64,000 bases of DNA from Paraburkholderia phenoliruptrix (GTDB taxonomy: Bacteria; Pseudomonadota; Gammaproteobacteria; Burkholderiales; Burkholderiaceae): the NCBI RefSeq assembly GCF_902859825.1, contig NZ_CADIKB010000006.1, forward strand, positions 62,001 to 126,000. Reading direction: 5' to 3'. Position 1 is the stretch's first letter. Each line of letters opens with the position of its first letter. The notes under the pieces are model-generated. The model searched no databases. It saw only the letters and a program-made list of their open reading frames with translations, and was not told the DNA's origin. Position numbers and translations under genes: made by a program. Below are positions 27,611 to 36,264 of this stretch, piece after piece.

Positions 27611-28699
27611 TTATGCGTGGCGCTGCGGCTCGCTCTCTGTTGACGTTGGCCGGTCTATCGCGGCGTCCAACGTATTGCGATAGGTGCGGGATTGCATTTG
27701 CGCAAGCCGGCTCAGCGTTCTCGAAAGATCATGCGCGCCTTCGAGGCCGCGCAACGCGGCATGAATCGGCTGGTCCGACGCGATGAACAGCGCACGCTTA
27801 CGATCGTAAAGAATGTCGACGAGCCACACGAGCCGCTGCAGCGTTTGCGGTTTCGTCAGCCATTTTGTGTGTACATGATCGACGATGATTCCTTGCCAAC
27901 GCTCGGCCAGGTCGAGATAGTCGAGATGCGAGCGGCTTTCTACGCACAGTGTTTCGAAGTCTGCCCACAGCAGCGCCGCGCCTACCGCACGCGCCGTCAG
28001 CGGGCGGCCTGCGGCGTTCACTTTCGCCGCTTGCAGTGCGCCGCTGCTTTCATAGCGCAGAAAAAGGTCCTGCAGCGCGCGGCTAGTCACCGCATCGAGC
28101 GGGGAAAAGAAGCGCGGCGACGGCTGCGCTTCGCCGCCGAAACGGTAGTCGCGTGCGCCGTCGAAATGAATGACGCGAAAGTGTCGCTTGATCTGCTCGA
28201 TGGTCGGAACAAAACGCTCGTGAAACTCCGGGTCGGAGAGTAAACCATCGGGCGCATAGTTCGACGTCAGCATGATGCGCGTGCCGAGCCTGATCGCCGT
28301 GTCGAGAAAGCGGCCCATGAGGAACGCGTCGGCGATATCGTGCACGTGGAATTCGTCGAAGCACAAGAGTTCGATGCCGTCGAGCCATTGCGTGGACACC
28401 GAACCGAGCCGGTCGTCGCCACGCGGCTCGCTCACAAGGCGCCGGTTCATCTCGCGCAGAAACTCGTGAAAGTGCAGACGCCGCTTGCGGCAGTCTGCCA
28501 GTTCGAACACCGTATCGACGACAAGGCTTTTGCCGCGTCCGGGCAGTCCGTGGCAATAGACACCTTGATATCGCGAGTGATTCCGGCGTGTTGCCGGGCC
28601 GAACAACGCGGCGAGCGCTGCGATGGCGTCGCGTTGCTTCGCATCGGGGACGATGCCGTGCGCGGCCAGGCGCGCTGCGATCAGCGCTTCATCGAGCAT
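27611..28699 (-). CDS. zapE: AFG1/ZapE family ATPase
   Basis: P-loop ATPase of 362 residues. Walker A is GLPGRGKS, followed by RLHFHEFLREMNRRL, which is diagnostic of AFG1/ZapE. Walker B is LLCFDEFHVHDIADA, and the sensor-like TSNYAPDGLL is present. In E. coli ZapE interacts with FtsZ and destabilises the Z ring. Mitochondrial AFG1 helps protein turnover. This copy has no odh or ring-protein neighbour, so it might be a second, diverged paralogue rather than the housekeeping zapE. The Ser/Thr-rich C-terminal tail (DRPTSTESEPQRHA) is unusual. Confidence 0.85.
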   Translation of the reverse strand: MLDEALIAARLAAHGIVPDAKQRDAIAALAALFGPATRRNHSRYQGVYCHGLPGRGKSLVVDTVFELADCRKRRLHFHEFLREMNRRLVSEPRGDDRLGSVSTQWLDGIELLCFDEFHVHDIADAFLMGRFLDTAIRLGTRIMLTSNYAPDGLLSDPEFHERFVPTIEQIKRHFRVIHFDGARDYRFGGEAQPSPRFFSPLDAVTSRALQDLFLRYESSGALQAAKVNAAGRPLTARAVGAALLWADFETLCVESRSHLDYLDLAERWQGIIVDHVHTKWLTKPQTLQRLVWLVDILYDRKRALFIASDQPIHAALRGLEGAHDLSRTLSRLAQMQSRTYRNTLDAAIDRPTSTESEPQRHA

Positions 28700-28850
28700 G
28701 GGTCGCGCTCTTGTACACGCAGCGATTCAGGTTGTTGCGCTGAGCAACGCTCATTGTCGGGTCCTTCAGGCTTGCCGCGCAGAAAGCGGCGATGCGCGCC
28801 ATGTTACCTGAGGCTGTAGCGCGCCGTGTCCCCGCGCTGCCGGGTCGCTG

Positions 28851-29753
28851 TCAGCCCGTCTTGATCGGCTCCTTCGGCGCACCTTCCGGTTCGAGGCCGA
28901 AGCGTTCGTACTGCGCGATCACCTGCGCGCCGAACAGCAGCAACGTGGCAAGCCATTCCAGGCTGAACAGAATGACAATGGCCATGGTGAGCGAGCCGTA
29001 AACCACGCTGACCTGTGAGAGCGTCGCGAAGTACCACACCAGCACGTGCCGGGTGATTTCCCACAACACGGCCGCGACAATGCCGCCAAAAAGCGCATGT
29101 TTCAGCGATGGCCGCCCGACCGGCATCACCATATAGATCGACGTCAACACGAAAATCTCGCCGGCGAGACCGAGCAGGTACAGCAGTACGCGCGAAGGAC
29201 CTTGCAGTGAAACATACGTGCCCAACAGGTCAACGCCTTCCGCACCCACGGCTTCGAGACCGGTCGACACGACGGTCACGATCAGCGCGCCGATGCCGAG
29301 GAAGAGGATGTAGCAATAAGGCAGCAGCGCGGACAATAGAAAGTGGCGCCGCCGGATCACGACGCGATGCACGAAAATCAACGACATCGCGTTTTCCAGC
29401 ACGGTGAAGGCGAGCGAACTGAAAAACAGCATGGTGACGAACAGCACCCAGCCGATCACCGCGCGATGGGCGAGAAAATTGGCAAGCTCATGCACGAGCG
29501 CGCGCGACTGACCCGGCACGAGCCATCGCAACAGATGGCCGAGCGCGGGCAGCAGCACATGCTGCGGCACGACGCGCGACAGCGCGATGACGATGAGTAT
29601 CATTAGCGGGACGATGGAAAGCAGCGCGTAATACGCCACTGCGCCCGCGAGCAGGAGGCCCTGGTTGGCTCGAAAAGCCTTCAGCGTTTCGAGCGTGAAC
29701 CGGCCCGGATGTTGGGCAACGTAAAGCGTGCGCCGATCGATGATGGAATGCAT
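28851..29753 (-). CDS. YihY/BrkB family inner-membrane protein
   Basis: 300 residues with six hydrophobic segments. Family marks are AGAVAYYALLSIVPLMILIV near the N terminus, the SLAFTVLENAMSLIF segment and YGSLTMAIVILFSLEWLATLLLFGAQV near the C terminus. Older annotation calls these ribonuclease BN or serum-resistance BrkB; neither function is established. I chose the ATG at 29753, just before a normal N terminus. The upstream extension is a run of arginines. The ribosome binding site is weak. It is divergent from the exonuclease gene. Confidence 0.86.
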   Translation of the reverse strand: MHSIIDRRTLYVAQHPGRFTLETLKAFRANQGLLLAGAVAYYALLSIVPLMILIVIALSRVVPQHVLLPALGHLLRWLVPGQSRALVHELANFLAHRAVIGWVLFVTMLFFSSLAFTVLENAMSLIFVHRVVIRRRHFLLSALLPYCYILFLGIGALIVTVVSTGLEAVGAEGVDLLGTYVSLQGPSRVLLYLLGLAGEIFVLTSIYMVMPVGRPSLKHALFGGIVAAVLWEITRHVLVWYFATLSQVSVVYGSLTMAIVILFSLEWLATLLLFGAQVIAQYERFGLEPEGAPKEPIKTG

Positions 29754-29896
29754 GGGCCCTCGCCACGCGCGCATCTCGGGCCGCCGACGGCGGCGCCTAC
29801 GGATGCGCCTGAACGCAACGGCAAGCAAGAAAACAGCCATGTGCGTCTCGGGCGCAAAAATGGTGCCGGGAATAGCCTTTGCTTTATCTTCCCGAC

Positions 29897-31054
29897 ATGG
29901 CATCCGAACCCACCTCGAATATCGCAGCGGAGCATGCCGGCCCCGGGAATCTCGTCATTGCACGGCCCGAGGGCTTGTATTGTCCGCCGGGCGATTTTTA
30001 TATCGATCCCTGGCAGCCCGTCGGGCGCGCCGTGATCACGCACGCACATTCCGATCACGCGCGCTTCGGGCATCGGCATTACCTCGCCTCGCGCGCGGGG
30101 GCGACTGTGCTCCTGTCCCGCCTGCCTGACATTTCGCTGCAAACGCTTGCGTATGGCGAGCGGCTCGACATCAACGGCGTGACCGTTTCACTGCATCCGG
30201 CGGGACATGTGCTGGGTTCCGCGCAGTTGCGCATCGAGCATCGGGGCCGCGTGTGGGTCGCATCCGGCGATTACAAGCTCGACCCCGATCCGACCTGCGA
30301 CGCATTCGAGCCCGTGCGTTGCGACACATTCATCACCGAATCCACGTTCGGCCTGCCGATCTACCGATGGGACCCGCCCCAAGCTGTGTTTGACGGCGTC
30401 GATTCATGGTGGCGTCATAACGCGTCCGAAGGACGCGCCTCTGTTCTGTTCTGCTATTCGTTCGGCAAGGCGCAGCGCGTGCTTGCGAGCGTGGACGCGG
30501 GCATCGGGCCGATCTTTTGCCATGGCGCGGTCGAGCCGCTCAATCGCGCCTATCGCGAGGCCGGCGTGCGGTTGTCACCCGTGCGGCTCGTCAGCGAAAT
30601 CCCGCCGAAAGAAAAGGGCGTTTTCAAAGAGGCGTTGATCGTGGCGCCGCCGTCGGCGCAAGGCAGCGCTTGGCTCCGACGCTTCGGCGACTATAGCGAC
30701 GCGTTTGCGTCGGGCTGGATGCGCTTGCGCGGCGCGCGCCGCAGACGCGGCGTCGACCGGGGCTTCGTCCTCTCCGATCACGCCGACTGGCCCGCGCTGC
30801 AAACGGCGATTGAGGCAACCGGCGCAGAACGCGTCATTGTCACGCATGGCTCGGTCGAGCCGATGGTGCGATGGCTGCGCGAGCAAGGGCTCGAGGCCGG
30901 CGCGTTCGCGACGCAATACGGCGACGATGCAGTCGAAGCCGATGCGCTCGGCGGCGTCGAAACCGTTGCCGAAAGTGCCGTCGAACGAGCCGCCGTCGAA
31001 GCGAGCCTTGAACCCGGCGCCCGTGCGCTCGACGACACTGAGAGCCGTTCATGA
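29897..31054 (+). CDS. ligase-associated DNA exonuclease, metallo-beta-lactamase fold
   Basis: 385 residues, related to beta-CASP nucleases and annotated in families as ligase-associated DNA exonuclease. The metal-binding HxHxDH is at 49-54 (HAHSDH). It is followed by GHVLGSAQLRIEH, SGDYKLDPD and ESTFGLPIYRW, then the C-terminal LSDHADWPAL and VIVTHGSVEPM. It should process 3' DNA ends for joining. The stop overlaps the ligase start (ATGA), so the two are coupled. The ATG at 29897 begins MASEPTSN; an in-frame ATG six codons upstream is possible. Confidence 0.9.
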   Translation: MASEPTSNIAAEHAGPGNLVIARPEGLYCPPGDFYIDPWQPVGRAVITHAHSDHARFGHRHYLASRAGATVLLSRLPDISLQTLAYGERLDINGVTVSLHPAGHVLGSAQLRIEHRGRVWVASGDYKLDPDPTCDAFEPVRCDTFITESTFGLPIYRWDPPQAVFDGVDSWWRHNASEGRASVLFCYSFGKAQRVLASVDAGIGPIFCHGAVEPLNRAYREAGVRLSPVRLVSEIPPKEKGVFKEALIVAPPSAQGSAWLRRFGDYSDAFASGWMRLRGARRRRGVDRGFVLSDHADWPALQTAIEATGAERVIVTHGSVEPMVRWLREQGLEAGAFATQYGDDAVEADALGGVETVAESAVERAAVEASLEPGARALDDTESRS

Positions 31055-32757
31055 AACGCTTCGCTGCTCTCTACACCGCGCTCGACGCAACGACGTCCAC
31101 GCATGACAAGCTCGAAGCACTGACCAGCTATTTTTCGGTAGCCGATCCGGAAGATGCTGCATGGGCATCCTACTTCCTAGCAGGCGGCAAGCCGCGGCAG
31201 TCGGTGCCTACGCGTCTGCTCACCGAGTTCGCGCGCGAACGCGCGGGCCTGCCCGCGTGGCTTTTCGAGGAGTCGTATCACGCGGTCGGCGATCTCGCGG
31301 AGACTATCGCGCATATTCTGCCGCCCGCGCACCGCACTTCCGAACTGGGACTCACGCAATGGATCGAGCAGCGTGTGCTCACGTTGCGCGGGCTCGCGCC
31401 CGAAGCATTGCGCACGCGGCTCTTCAGCTATTGGGACGAACTCGACTGGAGCGGCCGTTTTCTGCTCACGAAGCTCATAGGCGGCGGTTTTCGCGTCGGC
31501 GTTGCGCGGCAACTGGTGGTGCGAGCGCTCGCCGAGGTGGCGGGTGTCGACCACAAGCGGATCGCACAACGCATGGTCGGATGGACCGATTCGCGACAGA
31601 AGCCGGATGCCGCGCGCTATCTGCGCCTCATCGCGCCTGACGTGTCCGAGGCGGCGGCGCGGGACGGCGCCGACGGCGCGGACGGCGCTCAGCCTGCAGG
31701 CGAGCGTCACGACAGCGATCTCGGTTTGCCGTATCCGTTTTTTCTCGCGCATCCGCTGCAGGCGGATCCGCAAACGCTCGGCGATCCGTCGCGCTGGCTG
31801 ATCGAATGGAAGTGGGACGGCATACGCGCGCAACTCGTCAAGCGCGCGGGACGCGTGTGGTTGTGGTCGCGCGGCGAGGATCTCATCACTGATCGTTTTC
31901 CTGAAGTCGTCGCACTGGGCGAGGCGCTGCCGGACGGCTTCGTCATTGATGGCGAGATACTCGCGTGGGAGCCGGGCGGTGCCATGCCGCTGCCGTTCGC
32001 GCGTCTGCAACCGCGCATCGCACGCAAGACGCTGAGCAAAAAAATTCTCGCTGATTCGCCCGCTGCATTGCTCGCTTACGACCTGCTCGAAGCCCACGGC
32101 GAAGATCTGCGCATGACGCCGCTTGCAGACCGGCGTGCACGTCTGGACACGCTTGCTGCATCGCTCGGCGATTCGCTCGCGGGCGATCTGCTGCGGGTAT
32201 CGCCGCTCGTCTGCGGAACCGATTGGCAGGCCCTGGCGGCGCTGCGCGAAGAGAGCCGCGCGCGCGGCGTGGAAGGCCTGATGCTCAAGGAGCGCGAGTC
32301 GCTATACGGCGTGGGGCGCACAAAGGCCTCGGGCACGTGGTGGAAATGGAAGATCGACCCTTACGCGGTCGATGCCGTACTGGTTTACGCGCAGCGCGGA
32401 CACGGGCGCCGCGCGAGCCTGTACACGGATTTCACGTTCGCAGTGTGGGACGAAGCGAACGGCGTGCGCACGCTCGTCCCTTTCGCGAAGGCGTATTCGG
32501 GTCTTACCGATGAGGAAATGCGCCAGGTTGACGCCATTGTGCGCAAGACTACGATCGAGAAATTCGGACCGGTGCGCAGCGTTACGCCGACACTCGTCTT
32601 CGAAATCGGCTTTGAAGGCATTCAGGCGAGCACGCGTCACAAGTCCGGCGTGGCGGTGCGCTTCCCGCGCATGCTGCGCTGGCGCACGGACAAGCATATC
32701 GACGACGCCGATACGCTCGCAATGCTGAAAGGCTTTATCGACGATCGTGCGGCCTAG
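31051..32757 (+). CDS. ATP-dependent DNA ligase
   Basis: 568 residues. The nucleotidyl-lysine motif is EWKWDGIRAQ, with Lys254. Motif III is in DGEILAWEPG, motif IV in VEGLMLKE and motif V in WWKWKID. The N-terminal helical DNA-binding domain occupies residues 1 to about 200 and an OB fold follows the adenylation domain. This is the standalone ligase class that travels with the exonuclease, and often also with an Lhr-type helicase and a phosphoesterase. Here only the exonuclease is present. A role in strand-break repair outside replication is inferred. Confidence 0.92.
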   Translation: MKRFAALYTALDATTSTHDKLEALTSYFSVADPEDAAWASYFLAGGKPRQSVPTRLLTEFARERAGLPAWLFEESYHAVGDLAETIAHILPPAHRTSELGLTQWIEQRVLTLRGLAPEALRTRLFSYWDELDWSGRFLLTKLIGGGFRVGVARQLVVRALAEVAGVDHKRIAQRMVGWTDSRQKPDAARYLRLIAPDVSEAAARDGADGADGAQPAGERHDSDLGLPYPFFLAHPLQADPQTLGDPSRWLIEWKWDGIRAQLVKRAGRVWLWSRGEDLITDRFPEVVALGEALPDGFVIDGEILAWEPGGAMPLPFARLQPRIARKTLSKKILADSPAALLAYDLLEAHGEDLRMTPLADRRARLDTLAASLGDSLAGDLLRVSPLVCGTDWQALAALREESRARGVEGLMLKERESLYGVGRTKASGTWWKWKIDPYAVDAVLVYAQRGHGRRASLYTDFTFAVWDEANGVRTLVPFAKAYSGLTDEEMRQVDAIVRKTTIEKFGPVRSVTPTLVFEIGFEGIQASTRHKSGVAVRFPRMLRWRTDKHIDDADTLAMLKGFIDDRAA

Positions 32758-32774
32758 ACGTCGAAGTCATTCAT

Positions 32775-32819
32775 AAAGCATGTAGTCAGAAAGCATGTAA
32801 TCAGCAAGCATGTAGTCAA
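32775..32819. repeat. tandem repeat, 15-bp unit, three copies
   Basis: Three adjacent 15-bp copies: AAAGCATGTAGTCAG, AAAGCATGTAATCAG and CAAGCATGTAGTCAA. They lie between the ligase stop and the response-regulator gene. The unit contains the palindrome GCATGT only in part and no open frame crosses it. Confidence 0.85.
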
Positions 32820-32903
32820 TAGCGCAGTGCGGCGCGGGAGCGAATCTTGCAACCCTGCGCCGGGTGCTGCGAAGCGGCATCCGCAAGATTCAAGGAGAAC
32901 ACG

Positions 32904-33362
32904 GTGACGTTCGATACCCAGCTCGACGACAGTGAAGACGTGGTCGTATGGCGGCCAATACAGTATGCGATGGCTTCACACCGTCGGGTGCTGGTGGTGG
33001 ACGACTATCGCGAGGCGGCGGACGCGCTGCAGATGCTGTTGAACGCGGACGGATTTGAATGTCGCGCGCTCGAAGACCCGCACGCGGTGTGCGATATGGC
33101 GTCGGAGTGGCAACCGTTCGCCGTGGTGCTCGACATCAAAATGCCGGGACTCGACGGCTTCGAGCTTGCGCGCCGTTTGCGCGCGCATCCGTCGACGGCC
33201 CATATGCTGCTGGTGGCATGCACCGCGTTTGCTTCGCGCGACGACCGCGCACGGGCGCGTGCCGTCGGTTTCGACGCCCACTGCGCGAAGCCGTTGACGC
33301 CCGAGCGTTTGTTGCGCGTGCTGGAATCGGCGGCGGCCTTGCATGCGGTGGGACCGCCGTAA
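32904..33362 (+). CDS. single-domain response regulator
   Basis: 152 residues: an N-terminal extension of about 27 residues rich in Asp and Glu, and one CheY-like receiver with no output domain. Acidic pair in VLVVDDYREAAD, phosphoacceptor Asp77 in VVLDIKMPG, and conserved Lys in HCAKPLTPE. The GTG start at 32904 is supported by AAGGAG 6 bases upstream. No histidine kinase is adjacent; the hybrid kinase at 46 kb is the nearest. It may be a phosphorelay intermediate or act by protein contact. Confidence 0.88.
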   Translation: MTFDTQLDDSEDVVVWRPIQYAMASHRRVLVVDDYREAADALQMLLNADGFECRALEDPHAVCDMASEWQPFAVVLDIKMPGLDGFELARRLRAHPSTAHMLLVACTAFASRDDRARARAVGFDAHCAKPLTPERLLRVLESAAALHAVGPP

Positions 33363-33688
33363 AGCCTGCGCGAGGTTTGAAAAAACTGCGGTTCCCCGAG
33401 TACAGATGTCGGGCTCGCGAACTCGGTTACCGACTCAGTTGTCGGCTTGGTTGCACAATTGAGGTGCCAATCTGGTTGGCCGGTATCCTTGCATCTGCCG
33501 CGCGGCACCCAGGCGCTCGCAGGCCGTTGCGCTCCGTCCCGTCGCCTTGCACTTTATTCCCGATGCATATCGCCGCAGCGCGAATCCCCCTCCTACCGCC
33601 TGTGTGCGGGCCCGCCGGTTGCTAAAACTGTTGCGACGCCGTGCGTTTCGCACGCCGCATATGTTCATCAGCATTCTGGAGGACCGTA
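33363..33688. other. intergenic region before the SDR gene
   Basis: 326 bp with no convincing gene. It holds several TTGG/CCAA-rich stretches around 33420-33480 but no clear repeat or terminator. The only defined signal is the GGAGG ribosome binding site at its end. Confidence 0.4.
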
Positions 33689-34555
33689 ATGAGCGACACC
33701 CAACGTCCCACGCCGCCGTTCGAAGGACAGCAGCAGGACCAGACGCCTGGACGCACCGCGCAGATGCAACCTCAGCCCGATCACGGCGAGAAGTCGTATA
33801 AGGGCTCGGGCCGCCTTGCCGGCAAGGCGGCGATCATCACGGGCGGCGACAGCGGCATTGGCCGCGCAGTGGCCATTGCCTTTGCACGCGAAGGCGCGGA
33901 CGTGCTCATCGCTTATCTGAACGAGCACGACGATGCGCGCGAAACCGCGCGCTGGGTCGAAGAGGCAGGGCGTAAGGCGGTACTGGTGCCAGGCGACATC
34001 ACGGACCGCGCGCATTGCAAGGCGATCGTGGACAAGGCAGTGGAGGCGTTCGGCCGGCTCGACGTGGTGGTCAACAACGCAGCGTACCAGATGACCTACC
34101 CGTCGCTCGAAGCGATCACCGACGACGAGTGGGACAAGACCTTCGATACCAACATCGGCGCGATGTTCAGAATCACGCGCGCCGCGGTCCAGCACATGAA
34201 GCGCGGCGGCGCGATCGTCAACACGACGTCGATCAACGCCGATCATCCGAACCCCGGCTTACTCGCGTATGCGACGACCAAAGGCGCAATCCAGAATTTC
34301 ACGGGCGGCCTTGCGCAACTGCTTGCCGAGAAGGGCATACGCGTGAATTGCGTGGCGCCCGGGCCGATCTGGACACCGTTGATTCCGTCGACGATGCCGC
34401 CGGAAAAAGTCGAAAAATTCGGCCAGCAAGTGCCGATGAAACGACCGGGGCAGCCTGCCGAACTCGCGCCCGCTTACGTCATGCTGGCATCCGATGAAGC
34501 GAGTTACATTTCGGGCGCTACGATTGCCGTCACGGGCGGCTCGCCGATTATTTAG
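33689..34555 (+). CDS. SDR family oxidoreductase (general stress protein 39-like)
   Basis: NAD(P)-dependent short-chain dehydrogenase of 288 residues. After a hydrophilic, Gln/Pro-rich N-terminal extension of about 40 residues comes TGGDSGIG (51-58, the cofactor loop), then NNAAYQ, Ser181 and the catalytic YATTK (Tyr194, Lys198). The extended N terminus and the TGGDSGIGRAVA version of the glycine motif are typical of the B. subtilis GSP39/YhdF/YhxC group, often stress-induced. GGAGG lies 6 bases before the ATG. The substrate is unknown. Confidence 0.88.
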   Translation: MSDTQRPTPPFEGQQQDQTPGRTAQMQPQPDHGEKSYKGSGRLAGKAAIITGGDSGIGRAVAIAFAREGADVLIAYLNEHDDARETARWVEEAGRKAVLVPGDITDRAHCKAIVDKAVEAFGRLDVVVNNAAYQMTYPSLEAITDDEWDKTFDTNIGAMFRITRAAVQHMKRGGAIVNTTSINADHPNPGLLAYATTKGAIQNFTGGLAQLLAEKGIRVNCVAPGPIWTPLIPSTMPPEKVEKFGQQVPMKRPGQPAELAPAYVMLASDEASYISGATIAVTGGSPII

Positions 34556-34729
34556 GCATCTTGATTAAAGGTTCCATGCCGTGCGGTCGGCCAGCCCGGG
34601 CAGACCGCGCTGGCGGGACCTTTGCGCGCATCCGCATTTTTCCTCATCTTGCCGGGCACGGCGATTGCGCGCGCGGATAGTTCTTCGGTTGCGCTTCCTG
34701 TGCGTGACCCATCGTCAGGAGAAATCCTC

Positions 34730-35263
34730 ATGAACACTCCCACTGCGCAAAGGCCGCTCGACGTCGCACCGAGCGACGTTCAGCGCCTGCCGGTGAGCTT
34801 CGACATTAACGGCAGGAAGCACAGCTTCGAAGTGGAGGCCTGGACTTCACTACTCGATCTGCTGCGCGAGCACTGCCATTTGACCGGCACCAAGAAGGGC
34901 TGCGATCACGGGCAATGCGGCGCATGCACGGCGATCGTGAACGGTCAGCGGATCAACACCTGCCTCGCGCTTGCGGCCGTCCACGACGGCGCCTCGATCA
35001 CCACGATCGAAGGACTCGCGAACGGCGAGCAGTTGCATCCGGTTCAACAGGCTTTCATCGACCACGACGCGTTTCAGTGCGGCTACTGCACGCCTGGGCA
35101 GATCTGCTCCGCCGTCGCCATGCTGCAGGAGGGCCGCGCGAAAACCGCCGCCGACGTGCGCGAGCTGATGAGCGGCAACCTGTGCCGCTGCGGCGCGTAT
35201 GCCGGCATCGTTGCTGCAATTCTCGACGCGGCCGGTATCGCGGACACAAAGGCGCTGCCATGA
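34730..35263 (+). CDS. molybdenum hydroxylase 2Fe-2S subunit (PaoA/YagT-like)
   Basis: 177 residues carrying the two [2Fe-2S] clusters of a xanthine-oxidase-type aldehyde oxidoreductase. The plant-type cluster ligands are in KKGCDHGQCGACTAIV and NTCLAL. The second cluster is in QCGYCTPGQ and NLCRCGAY. E. coli PaoA has a Tat signal; none is visible here, so the complex is probably cytoplasmic. AGGAG precedes the ATG by 8 bases. First gene of a three-gene operon whose members overlap by ATGA. Confidence 0.92.
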   Translation: MNTPTAQRPLDVAPSDVQRLPVSFDINGRKHSFEVEAWTSLLDLLREHCHLTGTKKGCDHGQCGACTAIVNGQRINTCLALAAVHDGASITTIEGLANGEQLHPVQQAFIDHDAFQCGYCTPGQICSAVAMLQEGRAKTAADVRELMSGNLCRCGAYAGIVAAILDAAGIADTKALP

Positions 35264-36264
35264 ACCGCTTTTCCTTTGCGCGTGCGAGCGATGTGTCGCA
35301 GGCCATTCAGCAACATCGCTCGAATGGTGCGGCGGCATTTATCGCGGGCGGCACCAATCTCGTGGACCTGTGGCGCGAGAACGTTGCGCATCCGCAGCTT
35401 GTCATCGACATCAACGGTCTGCCGCTCAGGCAGATCGAGCCGACGGCGACAGGCGGCCTGAAAATCGGCGCGCTCGTGACGAACAGCGCCGCCGCCTACG
35501 ATGCCACCATCGGCGCGCGTTACCCGTTGCTCGCGAAAGCGATCCTCGCCGGTGCGTCACCGCAGATTCGCAATGTGGCGAGCGTCGGCGGCAATCTACT
35601 GCAACGCACGCGCTGCCTCTATTTCTACGATGCCGGCACGCGCTGCAACAAGCGCGAGCCCGGCACCGGCTGTCCGGCAATGGAAGGCGTGAATCGCATG
35701 CACGCGATTCTCGGCGCAAGCGAACACTGCATCGCCGTGCATCCGTCCGACATGTGCGTCGCATTAGCGGCGCTCGATGCAACGGTTCATCTGTGCGGTC
35801 CTGAGGGCTCGCGCGTGCTGCCGTTCGCCGAATTTCACCGCTTGCCGGGCGACACGCCGCACCTCGACACGAACGTGCGCGAAGACGAACTGATTACTGC
35901 GGTCGAATTGCCGAAGCAGGGCTTTGCAGAACATCACGCTTACGTGAAAGTGCGCGACAGGGCGTCGTATGCCTTCGCGCTTGTATCGGTCGCGCTTGGG
36001 CTCGAACTCGACGGCGACAAGATCGTCAATGCGCATTGCGCGCTTGGCGGCGTCGCGCACAAACCGTGGCGCAACGCCGACGCTGAGGCGTCGCTGCGCG
36101 GCAAGCCGCTCACCGTCGACACGGTACGCGATTTTGCCACTGACCTGCTGCGCGAAGCGCGTGGCCGCCGCGGCAACGCATTCAAGATCGAATTGACCGC
36201 GCGCGCCATCGAGCGTGCCTTCGCCATGGCAGCGCAACGTTCGCTGGAGGATCCGACGCGATGA
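35260..36264 (+). CDS. molybdenum hydroxylase FAD subunit (PaoB/YagS-like)
   Basis: 334 residues binding FAD and passing electrons from the iron-sulfur subunit. The FAD-binding stretch AFIAGGTNLVDLWR and the motif IRNVASVGGNLLQRTRC are evident. The cysteine set in RTRC...RCNKREPGTGC matches the extra [4Fe-4S] cluster known in E. coli PaoB and its relatives. The start and stop each overlap the neighbouring subunit gene in an ATGA. Confidence 0.92.
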   Translation: MNRFSFARASDVSQAIQQHRSNGAAAFIAGGTNLVDLWRENVAHPQLVIDINGLPLRQIEPTATGGLKIGALVTNSAAAYDATIGARYPLLAKAILAGASPQIRNVASVGGNLLQRTRCLYFYDAGTRCNKREPGTGCPAMEGVNRMHAILGASEHCIAVHPSDMCVALAALDATVHLCGPEGSRVLPFAEFHRLPGDTPHLDTNVREDELITAVELPKQGFAEHHAYVKVRDRASYAFALVSVALGLELDGDKIVNAHCALGGVAHKPWRNADAEASLRGKPLTVDTVRDFATDLLREARGRRGNAFKIELTARAIERAFAMAAQRSLEDPTR

